A DNA stretch of 64,000 nt from Chryseobacterium sp. 52 (lineage in GTDB: Bacteria; Bacteroidota; Bacteroidia; Flavobacteriales; Weeksellaceae), in contig NZ_PEEX01000001.1 of assembly GCF_002754245.1 (NCBI RefSeq), positions 1,530,001 to 1,594,000 on the forward strand, written 5' to 3'. Below the pieces are notes generated by a model. It was not told where the DNA came from and ran no database searches. It saw only the letters and a list, made by a program, of their open reading frames with translations. Of the stretch, positions 48,589-57,130 are shown piece after piece. The translations under genes and the position numbers were made by a program. The number at the start of each line of letters is the position of its first letter. The first letter of the stretch is position 1.

Positions 48589-50919
48589 ATGGATTATCTG
48601 AAAGGACTCAATGAATCACAATATGAAGCCGTTACCTCTCTACAGGGACCTTTGATGGTGCTTGCGGGAGCTGGTTCCGGAAAAACGCGTGTGCTTACCA
48701 TGCGTATTGCTCACCTGATCCACAACGGAATAGACCCTTTCAACATCCTGGCCCTGACGTTTACCAATAAAGCCGCCCGCGAAATGAAAGACCGTATCGC
48801 AAAAGTGGTAGGGGACAGCAATGCAAGAAGCCTATGGATGGGAACTTTTCACTCTGTTTTTGCAAGAATTCTTAGGATTGAAGGCCATTATTTAGGGTAT
48901 CCTTCCAATTTTACCATCTATGACATGCAGGATGCTTTAAATGTTATTAGAAAAGTACTCAAAGACATGAATGTCGATGCCGATCTTTATAAGCCTAAAA
49001 AAGTTCAGGCAAGAATTTCGACCTATAAGAACAACCTGATTACAGTAAAAGCTTATTTCAATAATCCCGAACTGATGGAGGCTGATGAAAAGGCAAATAT
49101 GAAATTCATCGGGCAGATCTATCAGAGATATGTAGACGCCTGTTTCAAAAACGGAGCGATGGATTTTGATGATTTACTGTTGAAAACAAATGAATTACTG
49201 ACCCGATTTCCGGAAGTACTGGCCAAATATCAGGACAGATTCAGATATATCATGGTAGATGAGTACCAGGATACCAACCATTCACAGTATCTTATCATAA
49301 AAGCGTTGGCGTCAAAATTTGAAAATATCTGCGTGGTAGGAGATGATGCCCAGTCCATCTATTCTTTCCGTGGTGCCAATATTTATAATATCTTAAACTT
49401 TAAAAAAGATTATCCGGATGCGATAACAGTTTCTCTGGAGCAGAATTACCGTTCCACTCAAAACATTGTTAATGCTGCTAATGTTGTCATCTCGAAAAAC
49501 CTGCAGCAGTTTAAAAAGAATGTTTTCAGTGATAATGAAGAAGGGGACAAGATTAAAATTTACCGTTCAATGTCTGATGCTGATGAAGCTAATTTCGTGG
49601 CCGGAAATATCTGGGAGCTCAGAAATACTGATCAAAGGAAATATAGTGATTTTGCAATTTTATACAGAACAAATTCACAGACCAGAGCATTTGAAGATGC
49701 GCTGAGACGTAAAAATATTCCGTACAAGGTCTACGGAGGACTTTCTTTCTATCAGAGAAAGGAAGTAAAAGACCTTATTGCCTATCTGCGTCTGCTTATT
49801 AATGAAAACGATTCAGAGGCATTAATGAGGATCATCAATTATCCTACAAGAGGAATTGGAGAGACAACTCAGAATAAGCTGATTGTTTTTGCAGATTCCC
49901 ACAATGTGGCGATCTCGCAAGTGCTGGATAATCTTCCAATGTATGCTCCTCAGTTAGGTTTAAACAATGGTGTTTTAACTAAACTGAATGATTTTTGGTC
50001 CATGATCAAAGCTTTCCAGGTATTGCTGAAAACCGACACAGCTTACAGTGTTGCCATGGAAGTCGCTAAACGTAGTGGATTGATCAAATTCTTAAAAGAT
50101 GATCAGACTCCGGAAGGAATTTCCCGAGTAGAAAACGTTCAGGAATTAATGAACTCTATGCAGGGGTTTATTGAAGAGCAGATACAGCTTGAAGACGGAG
50201 ATCCGGGTCTTCCGAATTTCCTTGAGAATATTGCCCTTTCTGCAGATACTCAGGATAAAAGCTTAGATGAAGATATGGTTTCACTGATGACGATTCACCT
50301 TTCCAAAGGTCTGGAATTTCCGGTGGTACATCTTGTTGGACTTGAAGAAAATCTTTTCCCGAGCTTTATGAGTTCTGCAACCAGAGAAGATCTGGAGGAA
50401 GAAAGGCGTTTGTTTTATGTAGCATTGACAAGAGCAGAAAAACAGGTATTCTTTTCATATGCTGTTTCCCGTTTTCAGTGGGGGAAAATCACAGATGCGG
50501 AGCCTTCAAGATTCTTAAGTGAAATTGATGACCAATATATTGAATTTCTGAACCCGGTTCTGGAAAAGAGATTTATTAATAACACAGGAATCAAATCCAA
50601 TATTTTTGATGAACATCCATCCGAACAGAAAGCGTTCAGGAGAGTTGAAAAGAAGACAATCGAGAAAGGAGACAGTTCAAAACCTGCACCGGAAACCAGA
50701 AAACTAAAACCTGTAAGCACAGCAAAAATTATCAATCCAAGCGGTGCTTCTTCCCAGGATATTGAAGTAGGAGATAAAGTAAGACATGACCGTTTCGGAA
50801 TTGGAGAGGTTTCTTTCCTGGATGGAACGGACCCTCAGAATATCAAAGCCAAGGTGATTTTCATCCATGAAGGCGAGAAAAACCTCATCCTGAAATATGC
50901 TAAGCTTACGAAAATATAA
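48589..50919 (+). CDS. pcrA: ATP-dependent DNA helicase, UvrD/PcrA family
   Basis: A 776-residue superfamily 1 helicase. Motifs in order: Q motif LNESQYEAV, Walker A LAGAGSGKTRVLTMRI, Ia LTFTNKAAREMKDRI, II DEYQDTN, III VGDDAQSIYSFRGA, IV LEQNYRST, V VSLMTIHLSKGLEFPVV, VI RRLFYVALTRAEKQVFF. A C-terminal Tudor-like domain (VGDKVRHDRFGIGEV) contacts RNA polymerase in PcrA. It unwinds 3' to 5' in repair and displaces RecA. A clear promoter and terminator bracket it. Confidence 0.96.
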   Translation: MDYLKGLNESQYEAVTSLQGPLMVLAGAGSGKTRVLTMRIAHLIHNGIDPFNILALTFTNKAAREMKDRIAKVVGDSNARSLWMGTFHSVFARILRIEGHYLGYPSNFTIYDMQDALNVIRKVLKDMNVDADLYKPKKVQARISTYKNNLITVKAYFNNPELMEADEKANMKFIGQIYQRYVDACFKNGAMDFDDLLLKTNELLTRFPEVLAKYQDRFRYIMVDEYQDTNHSQYLIIKALASKFENICVVGDDAQSIYSFRGANIYNILNFKKDYPDAITVSLEQNYRSTQNIVNAANVVISKNLQQFKKNVFSDNEEGDKIKIYRSMSDADEANFVAGNIWELRNTDQRKYSDFAILYRTNSQTRAFEDALRRKNIPYKVYGGLSFYQRKEVKDLIAYLRLLINENDSEALMRIINYPTRGIGETTQNKLIVFADSHNVAISQVLDNLPMYAPQLGLNNGVLTKLNDFWSMIKAFQVLLKTDTAYSVAMEVAKRSGLIKFLKDDQTPEGISRVENVQELMNSMQGFIEEQIQLEDGDPGLPNFLENIALSADTQDKSLDEDMVSLMTIHLSKGLEFPVVHLVGLEENLFPSFMSSATREDLEEERRLFYVALTRAEKQVFFSYAVSRFQWGKITDAEPSRFLSEIDDQYIEFLNPVLEKRFINNTGIKSNIFDEHPSEQKAFRRVEKKTIEKGDSSKPAPETRKLKPVSTAKIINPSGASSQDIEVGDKVRHDRFGIGEVSFLDGTDPQNIKAKVIFIHEGEKNLILKYAKLTKI

Positions 50920-50960
50920 CAGTTAATTTTTCAACGTAGAAGTTGATGATGATATTTTTA

Positions 50961-50995
50961 AAACGGATTCCATTTTTTTGGATCCGTTTTTTTAT
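50961..50995 (+). terminator. Terminator of pcrA
   Basis: AAACGGATTCCA at 50961-50972 pairs with TGGATCCGTTT at 50979-50989 (one bulged T), followed by TTTTTT. Confidence 0.82.
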
Positions 50996-51123
50996 TGAAA
51001 AACAAACAACACGAATTTTTTCACGAATAATACAAACATATTTTGGACTTTGTGCTATTTGTGTTTAAAAACAGCAATAGACTGAAACTATCTTAAATTT
51101 TCATAAAATTAAAGTCTATTATT

Positions 51124-51154
51124 TTTGTAGACTAATAGATTTGCTTTACATTTG
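51124..51154 (+). promoter_or_regulatory. TonB-receptor promoter (-33 TTTG, 19 bp, -7 TACATTTG)
   Basis: TTTG at 51124-51127, 19 bases, then TACATTTG at 51147-51154; predicted leader of about 34 nt. The -33 lies within a second -7-like octamer, TATTTTTG at 51120-51127, which could act alone as an upstream start. Confidence 0.72.
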
Positions 51155-51193
51155 CCACTCAAAAAAACATAAACTATTAATTGATGTAAGGGT

Positions 51194-53920
51194 ATGAAAA
51201 ATAAAAAGACAATTTTATCAGCTTCTGTTCTGTTTTTCCTCGGAACGTATGCTTTCGGGCAGGAAAAAGAAAAAGACAGCGTGAAAACCAATACGGTAGA
51301 AGAAATAGTGGTGCTGGGTTCAAGAGCTGGTGCCAGATCAAAAATAGACAGCCCGGTTCCCGTGGATGTCTTCAATATAAAAGAATCTTCAGCAATTCTT
51401 CCACAGTCCAGTATAGGACAAATTTTGAATGCGGTAGCCCCATCTTTTACCTCTACTATCCAGACCAATTCAGATGGAACAGACCATTTGGATCCTGCCC
51501 AGCTGAGAGGATTGGGACCAGATCAGGTATTGGTTTTGGTTAACGGAAAAAGAAGACATACTTCAGCACTGGTCAACGTTAACGGAACACCGGGAAGAGG
51601 AACCGTAGGAACGGATCTGAATTCCATTCCTTCTTTTGCATTAAACAGGATAGAAGTACTGCGTGATGGTGCTTCAGCTCAGTACGGCTCAGACGCTATT
51701 GCAGGGGTTATTAACCTTGAACTGAAGAAAGACATCGGAAAACTAACCGGGCAGTTAAGCTACGGTGGAAATCTTACCTCAGCAGCCGATGATCATACCG
51801 GAAATTTTGACGGCCAGAATATTCAGGTTGACCTTAATTATGGAAATAAGATCGGTAATAAAGGGGGGGGTTATAATATCACATGGTCCTCACAGTTCAG
51901 AAATCCAACTTCCAGAGCCGGAGCTGAAAGCGGAGCGATCTATAATGCTTATAATGCTATTGAAAAACGTGCTCAGAATGACGGAGTGAATCTGTCTTCG
52001 CTTTTTACCAATATCAATAATGTACCTAATTCCCAGCAACTTGTTAATTATATTCATCAATATGCTCAGGGGGTAAGCTATTTTTCTCCTGGCCTTCAGA
52101 GTCAAATCCAGGGTGCCAATACCATTGGTGCGCTTCAGGGACTTTTGAAAGATGATTTTACCAATCAGGAGCTGGCCTACAGAGGACAGACGAGAAGAGA
52201 TTTCAATATGCAGGTCGGTCAGTCTAAGCTGAATAACCATCAGCTTTTTGCCAATATTGAAGTGCCTATTAATGATGATTGGAAAGTATATTCTTTTGGA
52301 GGGTATAGCTTCAGACACGGAAGTTCAGGAGGATTTTACAGAAAGCCCAACCAAAGCCGGACTTTTACAGGATTGTATTCAGACGGTTATCTGCCTCAGA
52401 TCGGAACAGATATTCAGGATCTTTCACTTTCTGCTGGAATTAAAGGAAACTGGGAGGGTTGGAATATTGACCTGAGTAATACATTCGGGCAAAATTCATT
52501 TACCTATAATATAGGAAACACAGGAAATACCTCTTTACGATTTGCTTCTCCTGATGAATTTGATGCAGGAGGCTTAAAATTCTCCCAGAATACAATCAAT
52601 TTAGATTTCTCTAAAAAATATGATGTCTGGAGCGGGATCAATGTTGCCTTTGGAGCAGAACACCGTTATGAAAACTTTAAAATAACACAGGGTGATGAAG
52701 CGTCTTACACTACTTATGACGCTTCAGGAAATGTATGGAACAATACCTCTCCGAGAGCCACAGACTTTTTCGGAAATGCACTTCCGGGTGGATCACAGGT
52801 TTTCAGTGGATTTAAGCCGGTGAATGCTGTAGACAAAAACAGACAGGCAGTGGCGGCGTATGCAGATGTTGAATTTAATTTTACCAACTGGTTATTAGTA
52901 GATGCAGCAGCGAGATATGAGCATTATTCGGATTTCGGATCAACTTTTAATTATAAACTGGCTTCAAGGATCAAAGTAGCGCCTAATTTTAATGTGAGAC
53001 TGGCAGGTTCTACGGGATTCAGAGCCCCTTCAATCCATCAGATTTATTATAATGTGACTTCTACTTTGTTTACGAACAGTCAACTTTTGGAAGTAGGGAC
53101 CTTCAGTAATGATTCACAGATTGCCGGATTGCTTGAAATGCCGAAACTGAAACAGGAAACGTCTAAGTCCGCAAGTGTAGGATTTACCTACAGAATTCCT
53201 TCTGCAAGTCTGACTTTTACTGCAGACGGGTATTTTACCAGAATTAATAACAGAATCATTCTTACCGACCAGTTTTTAAGAGCAGATGTTCCTGCTGCGG
53301 CACAGGCTGCTTTTGATGCTCAGGGAGTTAATGGGGCTCAGTTTTTCACCAATGCCATTGATACGGAAACGAAAGGAATAGATTTGGTAATTTCACATAT
53401 TGTAAGATTTTCCGGTTTGAAACTGGATAATAATTTTGCTGCTAACATCAGCCAGACAAGGAAAGTAGGAGATACTCATTCTTCAGGACTGTTGCAGTCT
53501 CCCAATCTGGAGAAGATCTATTTTTCAGAGAAATCAAGAGTGTATCTTGAAGAAGCGGTTCCAAGGGTAAAAGCAAGTTTATCCCATACCCTTACCTGGA
53601 AAAGTGCAAGTGTCTATCTTAGAAATACCTATTTCGGAAAAGTGACGGGTGCAGATGTCATAGATGCTAATGGTGATGGAATTATTGGGTTTAATGAGCA
53701 TCAGCAGATCGGAAACAAGATTATTACGGATTTATCTTTAGCATATCAGTTTACAAAAAATGTAGGACTGACGGTAGGAGTAAATAATTTATTTGATATT
53801 TATCCTGACAAAAACCTTCCGGCATCTACCAATAATGATCAGTTTATCTACTCCCGTTCAACGTCTCAGTTTGGCCAGAACGGAAGATATGTATTCTCAA
53901 GACTTAATTTCAATTTTTAA
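51194..53920 (+). CDS. TonB-dependent receptor
   Basis: A 908-residue outer-membrane protein. The signal peptide (MKNKKTILSASVLFFLGTYAFGQ) is followed by a TonB-box-like EEIVVLG and the plug domain (IDSPVPVDVFNIKESSAILP, LRGLGPDQVLVLVNGKRRHTS, EVLRDGASAQYGSDAIAGVINL). The barrel follows and ends in the aromatic FSRLNFNF. It lacks the N-terminal carboxypeptidase-like domain of SusC proteins and no SusD gene follows, so it more likely imports a siderophore, cofactor or metal complex. The substrate is unknown; the neighbouring thiamin operon is on the opposite strand and has its own control. Confidence 0.94.
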   Translation: MKNKKTILSASVLFFLGTYAFGQEKEKDSVKTNTVEEIVVLGSRAGARSKIDSPVPVDVFNIKESSAILPQSSIGQILNAVAPSFTSTIQTNSDGTDHLDPAQLRGLGPDQVLVLVNGKRRHTSALVNVNGTPGRGTVGTDLNSIPSFALNRIEVLRDGASAQYGSDAIAGVINLELKKDIGKLTGQLSYGGNLTSAADDHTGNFDGQNIQVDLNYGNKIGNKGGGYNITWSSQFRNPTSRAGAESGAIYNAYNAIEKRAQNDGVNLSSLFTNINNVPNSQQLVNYIHQYAQGVSYFSPGLQSQIQGANTIGALQGLLKDDFTNQELAYRGQTRRDFNMQVGQSKLNNHQLFANIEVPINDDWKVYSFGGYSFRHGSSGGFYRKPNQSRTFTGLYSDGYLPQIGTDIQDLSLSAGIKGNWEGWNIDLSNTFGQNSFTYNIGNTGNTSLRFASPDEFDAGGLKFSQNTINLDFSKKYDVWSGINVAFGAEHRYENFKITQGDEASYTTYDASGNVWNNTSPRATDFFGNALPGGSQVFSGFKPVNAVDKNRQAVAAYADVEFNFTNWLLVDAAARYEHYSDFGSTFNYKLASRIKVAPNFNVRLAGSTGFRAPSIHQIYYNVTSTLFTNSQLLEVGTFSNDSQIAGLLEMPKLKQETSKSASVGFTYRIPSASLTFTADGYFTRINNRIILTDQFLRADVPAAAQAAFDAQGVNGAQFFTNAIDTETKGIDLVISHIVRFSGLKLDNNFAANISQTRKVGDTHSSGLLQSPNLEKIYFSEKSRVYLEEAVPRVKASLSHTLTWKSASVYLRNTYFGKVTGADVIDANGDGIIGFNEHQQIGNKIITDLSLAYQFTKNVGLTVGVNNLFDIYPDKNLPASTNNDQFIYSRSTSQFGQNGRYVFSRLNFNF

Positions 53921-53939
53921 CTGAAATAATAATTAGTGA

Positions 53940-53977
53940 AAAGCCAGTCCGGATCATCCGGACTGGCTTTATTTTTT
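53940..53977. terminator. Terminator between the TonB receptor and thiamin genes
   Basis: AAAGCCAGTCCGG at 53940-53952 and CCGGACTGGCTTT at 53958-53970 form a 13-bp stem with a 5-base loop, followed by ATTTTTTT on the plus strand. It lies 20 bases past the receptor stop. Confidence 0.88.
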
Positions 53978-54016
53978 TAAGATGAGTCAAGATTATTTTG
54001 CATTCTCGCTCAAATA

Positions 54017-54667
54017 CTATTTCCAGGTTTTCAGCTCATAAGCGGCTTCCCAGAAATGAAATTCCATGCTGGTTGACATGATAAAAGCTTCTGTCATTTT
54101 TTTTCTCGTCTCTTCTGTGCTGTTTTCAGCTAACTGATCACAAATTGCTATCGCATGATCTACGGCTGCCGAAAATTCTTCCCCTCCGTAAGTCTCAATC
54201 CACTTTTGATACGGATTATTGATGGAGTTCTGATGGTTGTAAATATAATCTCCCACTTCTCTGTAAATCCAGAAACAAGGAAGGACAGCAGCAACAGCAA
54301 TTTCTACAGACTCTAAAGCTGCGGTGCTTCTCAGGAAATGGATGTAATGATGACAGGCGGGCTGTAATATTCCTTTATCCGTAACCCCGAAATCTTTAAA
54401 ATAAGATTCGTGCAACGCATTTTCTACCACAATGGCATTTTCAGCAAAGCGCATAAAGGAAAGAACATCCTGAATATCCTGAATTTTTGCCGCAATCAGT
54501 GATAACGTTCTCCCGAAATGCTCCAGATATAAAGAATCCTGAGCCATATAAAAGCGGAAGTTCTCCAGTGGTAAGCTCCCGTCTGATAATTCCGTGATAA
54601 AAGGCATGTCAAGAATAGATTGATACTGTGCTTCTATAGTTTTCCAGGTTTGTTCAGACCATTTCAT
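54017..54667 (-). CDS. tenA: Aminopyrimidine aminohydrolase / thiaminase II (TenA)
   Basis: A 216-residue protein starting MKWSEQTWK; the longer reading lies inside thiD and lacks support. Family features: an all-helical fold, FRFYMAQDSLYLEHFGRTL (acidic residue of the active site), LPCFWIYREVGDYIY (nucleophile cysteine) and MEFHFWEAAYEL (glutamate). TenA hydrolyses aminopyrimidines from degraded thiamin, returning HMP. It is the last gene of the operon and overlaps the thiD 3' end by 14 bases. Confidence 0.94.
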   Translation of the reverse strand: MKWSEQTWKTIEAQYQSILDMPFITELSDGSLPLENFRFYMAQDSLYLEHFGRTLSLIAAKIQDIQDVLSFMRFAENAIVVENALHESYFKDFGVTDKGILQPACHHYIHFLRSTAALESVEIAVAAVLPCFWIYREVGDYIYNHQNSINNPYQKWIETYGGEEFSAAVDHAIAICDQLAENSTEETRKKMTEAFIMSTSMEFHFWEAAYELKTWK

Positions 54668-55487
54668 TTTTGATAAGTTTTTGAGGATTAAAAAAGTGAT
54701 TAAGCGGACCGTTTCCAAGTCCTGTTTGTACATCTTTTCCGTTTTCTATGGCTTGATACACGTAATCTTGTCCCAGAGAAACGGAATCGTATAAAGTATG
54801 CCCTTGAGCCAGATATGCTGCTATAGCAGAAGAAAGCGTGCAACCCGAGCCATGGGTATTATTTGTGTCAAATTTTTTAGTTTCAAAGGTGTGATAGTTC
54901 TCATATTCATCATAGAATAAAGAAGTGATTGTTGAGGTTTCCTGATGTCCGCCTTTAAGAAGAATGCTTTTGCAGCCCAGCTTTTTGATCAGCTTTCCTG
55001 CAGCGTATAAATCTTCAGGAGTCTCGACTTTCATGCCTGCTAAAATAGAAGCTTCATCCATATTAGGAGTAATGACATCAGCAATAGGGAAAAGCTTTTC
55101 AGTGATGGCAGCTATAGTTTCCTCTTCAATCAGTCGGTGACCGCTTGTAGCTACCATCACAGGATCAAATACCAGTGGGATTTTTTTGTATTTACGCAAT
55201 GTTGAAACGATGGTTTCAACCAGTTGTGGAGTATGAACCATCCCAATTTTAATAGCATCTGGAAAAATATCATCCAGAATTGCTTCAATCTGATCGGCTA
55301 CAGCTTCCACAGGAATCGGATATATTTTCCTTACGCCCTGCGTATTCTGTACAGGCAAAGCAGTCAATACCGATGTAGAAAAGCAACCTAAAGCAGAAGC
55401 CGTTTTAATATCAGCCTGAATGCCCGCTCCGCCGCTTCCGTCAAATCCCGCAATCGTTAATACCGATGGATATTTATATTTCTTCAT
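54654..55487 (-). CDS. thiD: Hydroxymethylpyrimidine/phosphomethylpyrimidine kinase
   Basis: A 277-residue ribokinase-fold kinase with TIAGFDGSGGAGIQADIKT, LTALPVQNTQGV, DPVMVATSGHRL and NTHGSGCTLSSAIAAYLAQG, the latter holding the catalytic Asp/Gly-Ser-Gly-Cys loop of ThiD. It phosphorylates HMP twice for condensation by ThiE. It overlaps the thiE stop by 4 bases (ATGA). Confidence 0.96.
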   Translation of the reverse strand: MKKYKYPSVLTIAGFDGSGGAGIQADIKTASALGCFSTSVLTALPVQNTQGVRKIYPIPVEAVADQIEAILDDIFPDAIKIGMVHTPQLVETIVSTLRKYKKIPLVFDPVMVATSGHRLIEEETIAAITEKLFPIADVITPNMDEASILAGMKVETPEDLYAAGKLIKKLGCKSILLKGGHQETSTITSLFYDEYENYHTFETKKFDTNNTHGSGCTLSSAIAAYLAQGHTLYDSVSLGQDYVYQAIENGKDVQTGLGNGPLNHFFNPQKLIKNEMV

Positions 55488-56119
55488 TTTAAAATTTCAT
55501 TTTTTAATTCATATGCTGCTTTCTGAGGATCCGGAGCCCCACATATAGCAGAAACCACCGCAATACAGTCTGCGCCGGCATTGATCACTTCTCTTGCATT
55601 TTCAAGATGAATATGGCCTATGGCTACCAAAGGTTTTTCTGTAAGCTGCCTGATGGTGGTAATTCCTTCAAGCCCCCATTCTGTTATAGTGTCCGTTTTG
55701 GTATCCGTTCTGAACACAGGACTTATTCCAAGATAATCGGAGGCTAAAGTCTGTTCGTTTTCTAGTTGGGAAAGATATTCAATAGAATAGCCAATTATTT
55801 TTTGACGGATAAGAGGCCGCTGTCTCAGATAAGCAGGAGCTGCATCACTGTTACCAACATGGATGCCGGCTGCATTGACTTTTTCTGTAACCTCTGAATT
55901 ATCATTAATAACGAGTGGAATATTATATTTATCTGTGATTTCAATAAGCTGTTGAGCTTTTTTAAGAAATGCATTCGTACTGCTGTTTTTCTCTCTTAAC
56001 TGGATGATATCCACCCCGCCAAGAATGGCTTGCTCAGCCACTTCCAGAAAGCTTTTTCCGGCACAGTCCGCCTCAGAAATAACCAGGTAAAGCTGATAGG
56101 GAAAAGATTGTAAACTCAT
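55484..56119 (-). CDS. thiE: Thiamin phosphate synthase
   Basis: A 211-residue TIM-barrel enzyme starting MSLQSFPYQL; the in-frame start at 56125 is a GTG and is not preferred. Substrate-site motifs: IQLREKN, PLVINDNSEV, GIHVGNSD, GISPVFRTDTKTD, and AGADCIAVVSAI. It joins HMP diphosphate and hydroxyethylthiazole phosphate. It lies between thiM and thiD with tight spacing on both sides. Confidence 0.95.
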   Translation of the reverse strand: MSLQSFPYQLYLVISEADCAGKSFLEVAEQAILGGVDIIQLREKNSSTNAFLKKAQQLIEITDKYNIPLVINDNSEVTEKVNAAGIHVGNSDAAPAYLRQRPLIRQKIIGYSIEYLSQLENEQTLASDYLGISPVFRTDTKTDTITEWGLEGITTIRQLTEKPLVAIGHIHLENAREVINAGADCIAVVSAICGAPDPQKAAYELKNEILK

Positions 56120-56121
56120 TT

Positions 56122-56922
56122 TCACTGTATCTTTAAATGGTTGAGGAATTCCTGCTCAGTAATAGTATACAGCTTATCAATCAGATGAACCTGAAGACTT
56201 CCCGGACCTTTACTGTCTTTAGCCGCCAATTCTCCGGATATACCGAGTAGTGCCATTGCAGCAGCTACGGCCAGAACTTTATCTTCTGAAACTCCTATAA
56301 ATGCCCCTATTAATGCTGTAGCAGAACATCCCAGACCGGTTACTTTAGTCATGAGCGGATGTCCGTTTTTAATAAAAATTTCCTGCTGACCACCCAAAAT
56401 GATGTCTGTTTCACCGGAAATACAGACAATCGCATGGTATTGATTGACAAGACTACGGGCAGCATCGATGGCTTCGTTACTCTGTGCGGTACTGTCTACT
56501 CCTTTGGTGGCTGTTTTATTAGCTTTAGCCAAAGCAATAATTTCCGAAGCATTTCCTCTAATGACCGTAGGCTGGTGTTGTAAAAGTTGAGTTAAAATCT
56601 GATCCCGGAAAGAAGTGGCTCCCGCACCTACAGGATCCAAAACCCAGGGTTTTCCTGTTGAGTGGGCAGTTTCAGCCGCCATAATCATAGATTCCGACCA
56701 ATACTCATCAAGGGTACCTATATTAATAACCACCGAATGAGCAATACCGATCATTTCCTGAATTTCAGATTTTGCATGGGCCATGATAGGAGAGGCTCCG
56801 GCAGCCAAAAGAGCATTGGCCGTATTGTTCATCACCACATAATTGGTGATATTATGAACAAGCGGAGATTGTTGTCTGACAAGCTGTACCTGTTCCCAAA
56901 GAATTTTTTCCATTGTTATCAT
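56122..56922 (-). CDS. thiM: Hydroxyethylthiazole kinase
   Basis: A 266-residue kinase of the ribokinase superfamily, with SPLVHNITNYVVMNNTANALLAAGASPIM, VLDPVGAGATSFRD and the catalytic loop TGLGCSATALIGAF. It salvages the thiazole half of thiamin. An ATG three codons downstream (56913) is an alternative start. It is the first gene after the TPP riboswitch. No thiC, thiG, thiH or thiS was found in the window, so the operon serves salvage rather than complete synthesis. Confidence 0.94.
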   Translation of the reverse strand: MITMEKILWEQVQLVRQQSPLVHNITNYVVMNNTANALLAAGASPIMAHAKSEIQEMIGIAHSVVINIGTLDEYWSESMIMAAETAHSTGKPWVLDPVGAGATSFRDQILTQLLQHQPTVIRGNASEIIALAKANKTATKGVDSTAQSNEAIDAARSLVNQYHAIVCISGETDIILGGQQEIFIKNGHPLMTKVTGLGCSATALIGAFIGVSEDKVLAVAAAMALLGISGELAAKDSKGPGSLQVHLIDKLYTITEQEFLNHLKIQ

Positions 56923-56983
56923 TTAAAATAAAAATAGCTTCAGGAAAAAATCCAAAACAAAACGTACACTGTCAACAATGTAA

Positions 56984-57068
56984 TTTTGCTTTTCCCTACG
57001 TCGGTGTAAGCCGTATCAGGTTCGAAGGGACTCTCTCAATTCTTTTTCAGAATACCCCTAAAGCAAAA
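56984..57068 (-). promoter_or_regulatory. TPP riboswitch (THI element)
   Basis: Read on the minus strand: TTTTGCTTTAGGGGTATTCT, AATTGAGAGAGTCCCTT, GAACCTGATACGGCTTACAC and CGACGTAGGGAAAAGC. The GGGGT, CTGAGA-like, ACCTGAT and CGTAGGGAA blocks are those of the TPP aptamer. The closing helix pairs 57060-57068 (plus-strand AAAGCAAAA) with 56984-56992. It controls thiM and the following genes, presumably repressing them when TPP binds. Confidence 0.95.
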
Positions 57069-57099
57069 CAAATGTATAAAAATTATCAGACTGCACAAA
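57069..57099 (-). promoter_or_regulatory. thi operon promoter (-33 TTTG, 19 bp, -7 TACATTTG)
   Basis: On the minus strand TTTG at 57099-57096 is followed by exactly 19 bases and TACATTTG at 57076-57069, directly before the riboswitch. Transcription would start within or just before the P1 helix. Confidence 0.75.
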
Positions 57100-57130
57100 A
57101 AACAGACAACGGATTTTGCAGAAGAGATTT

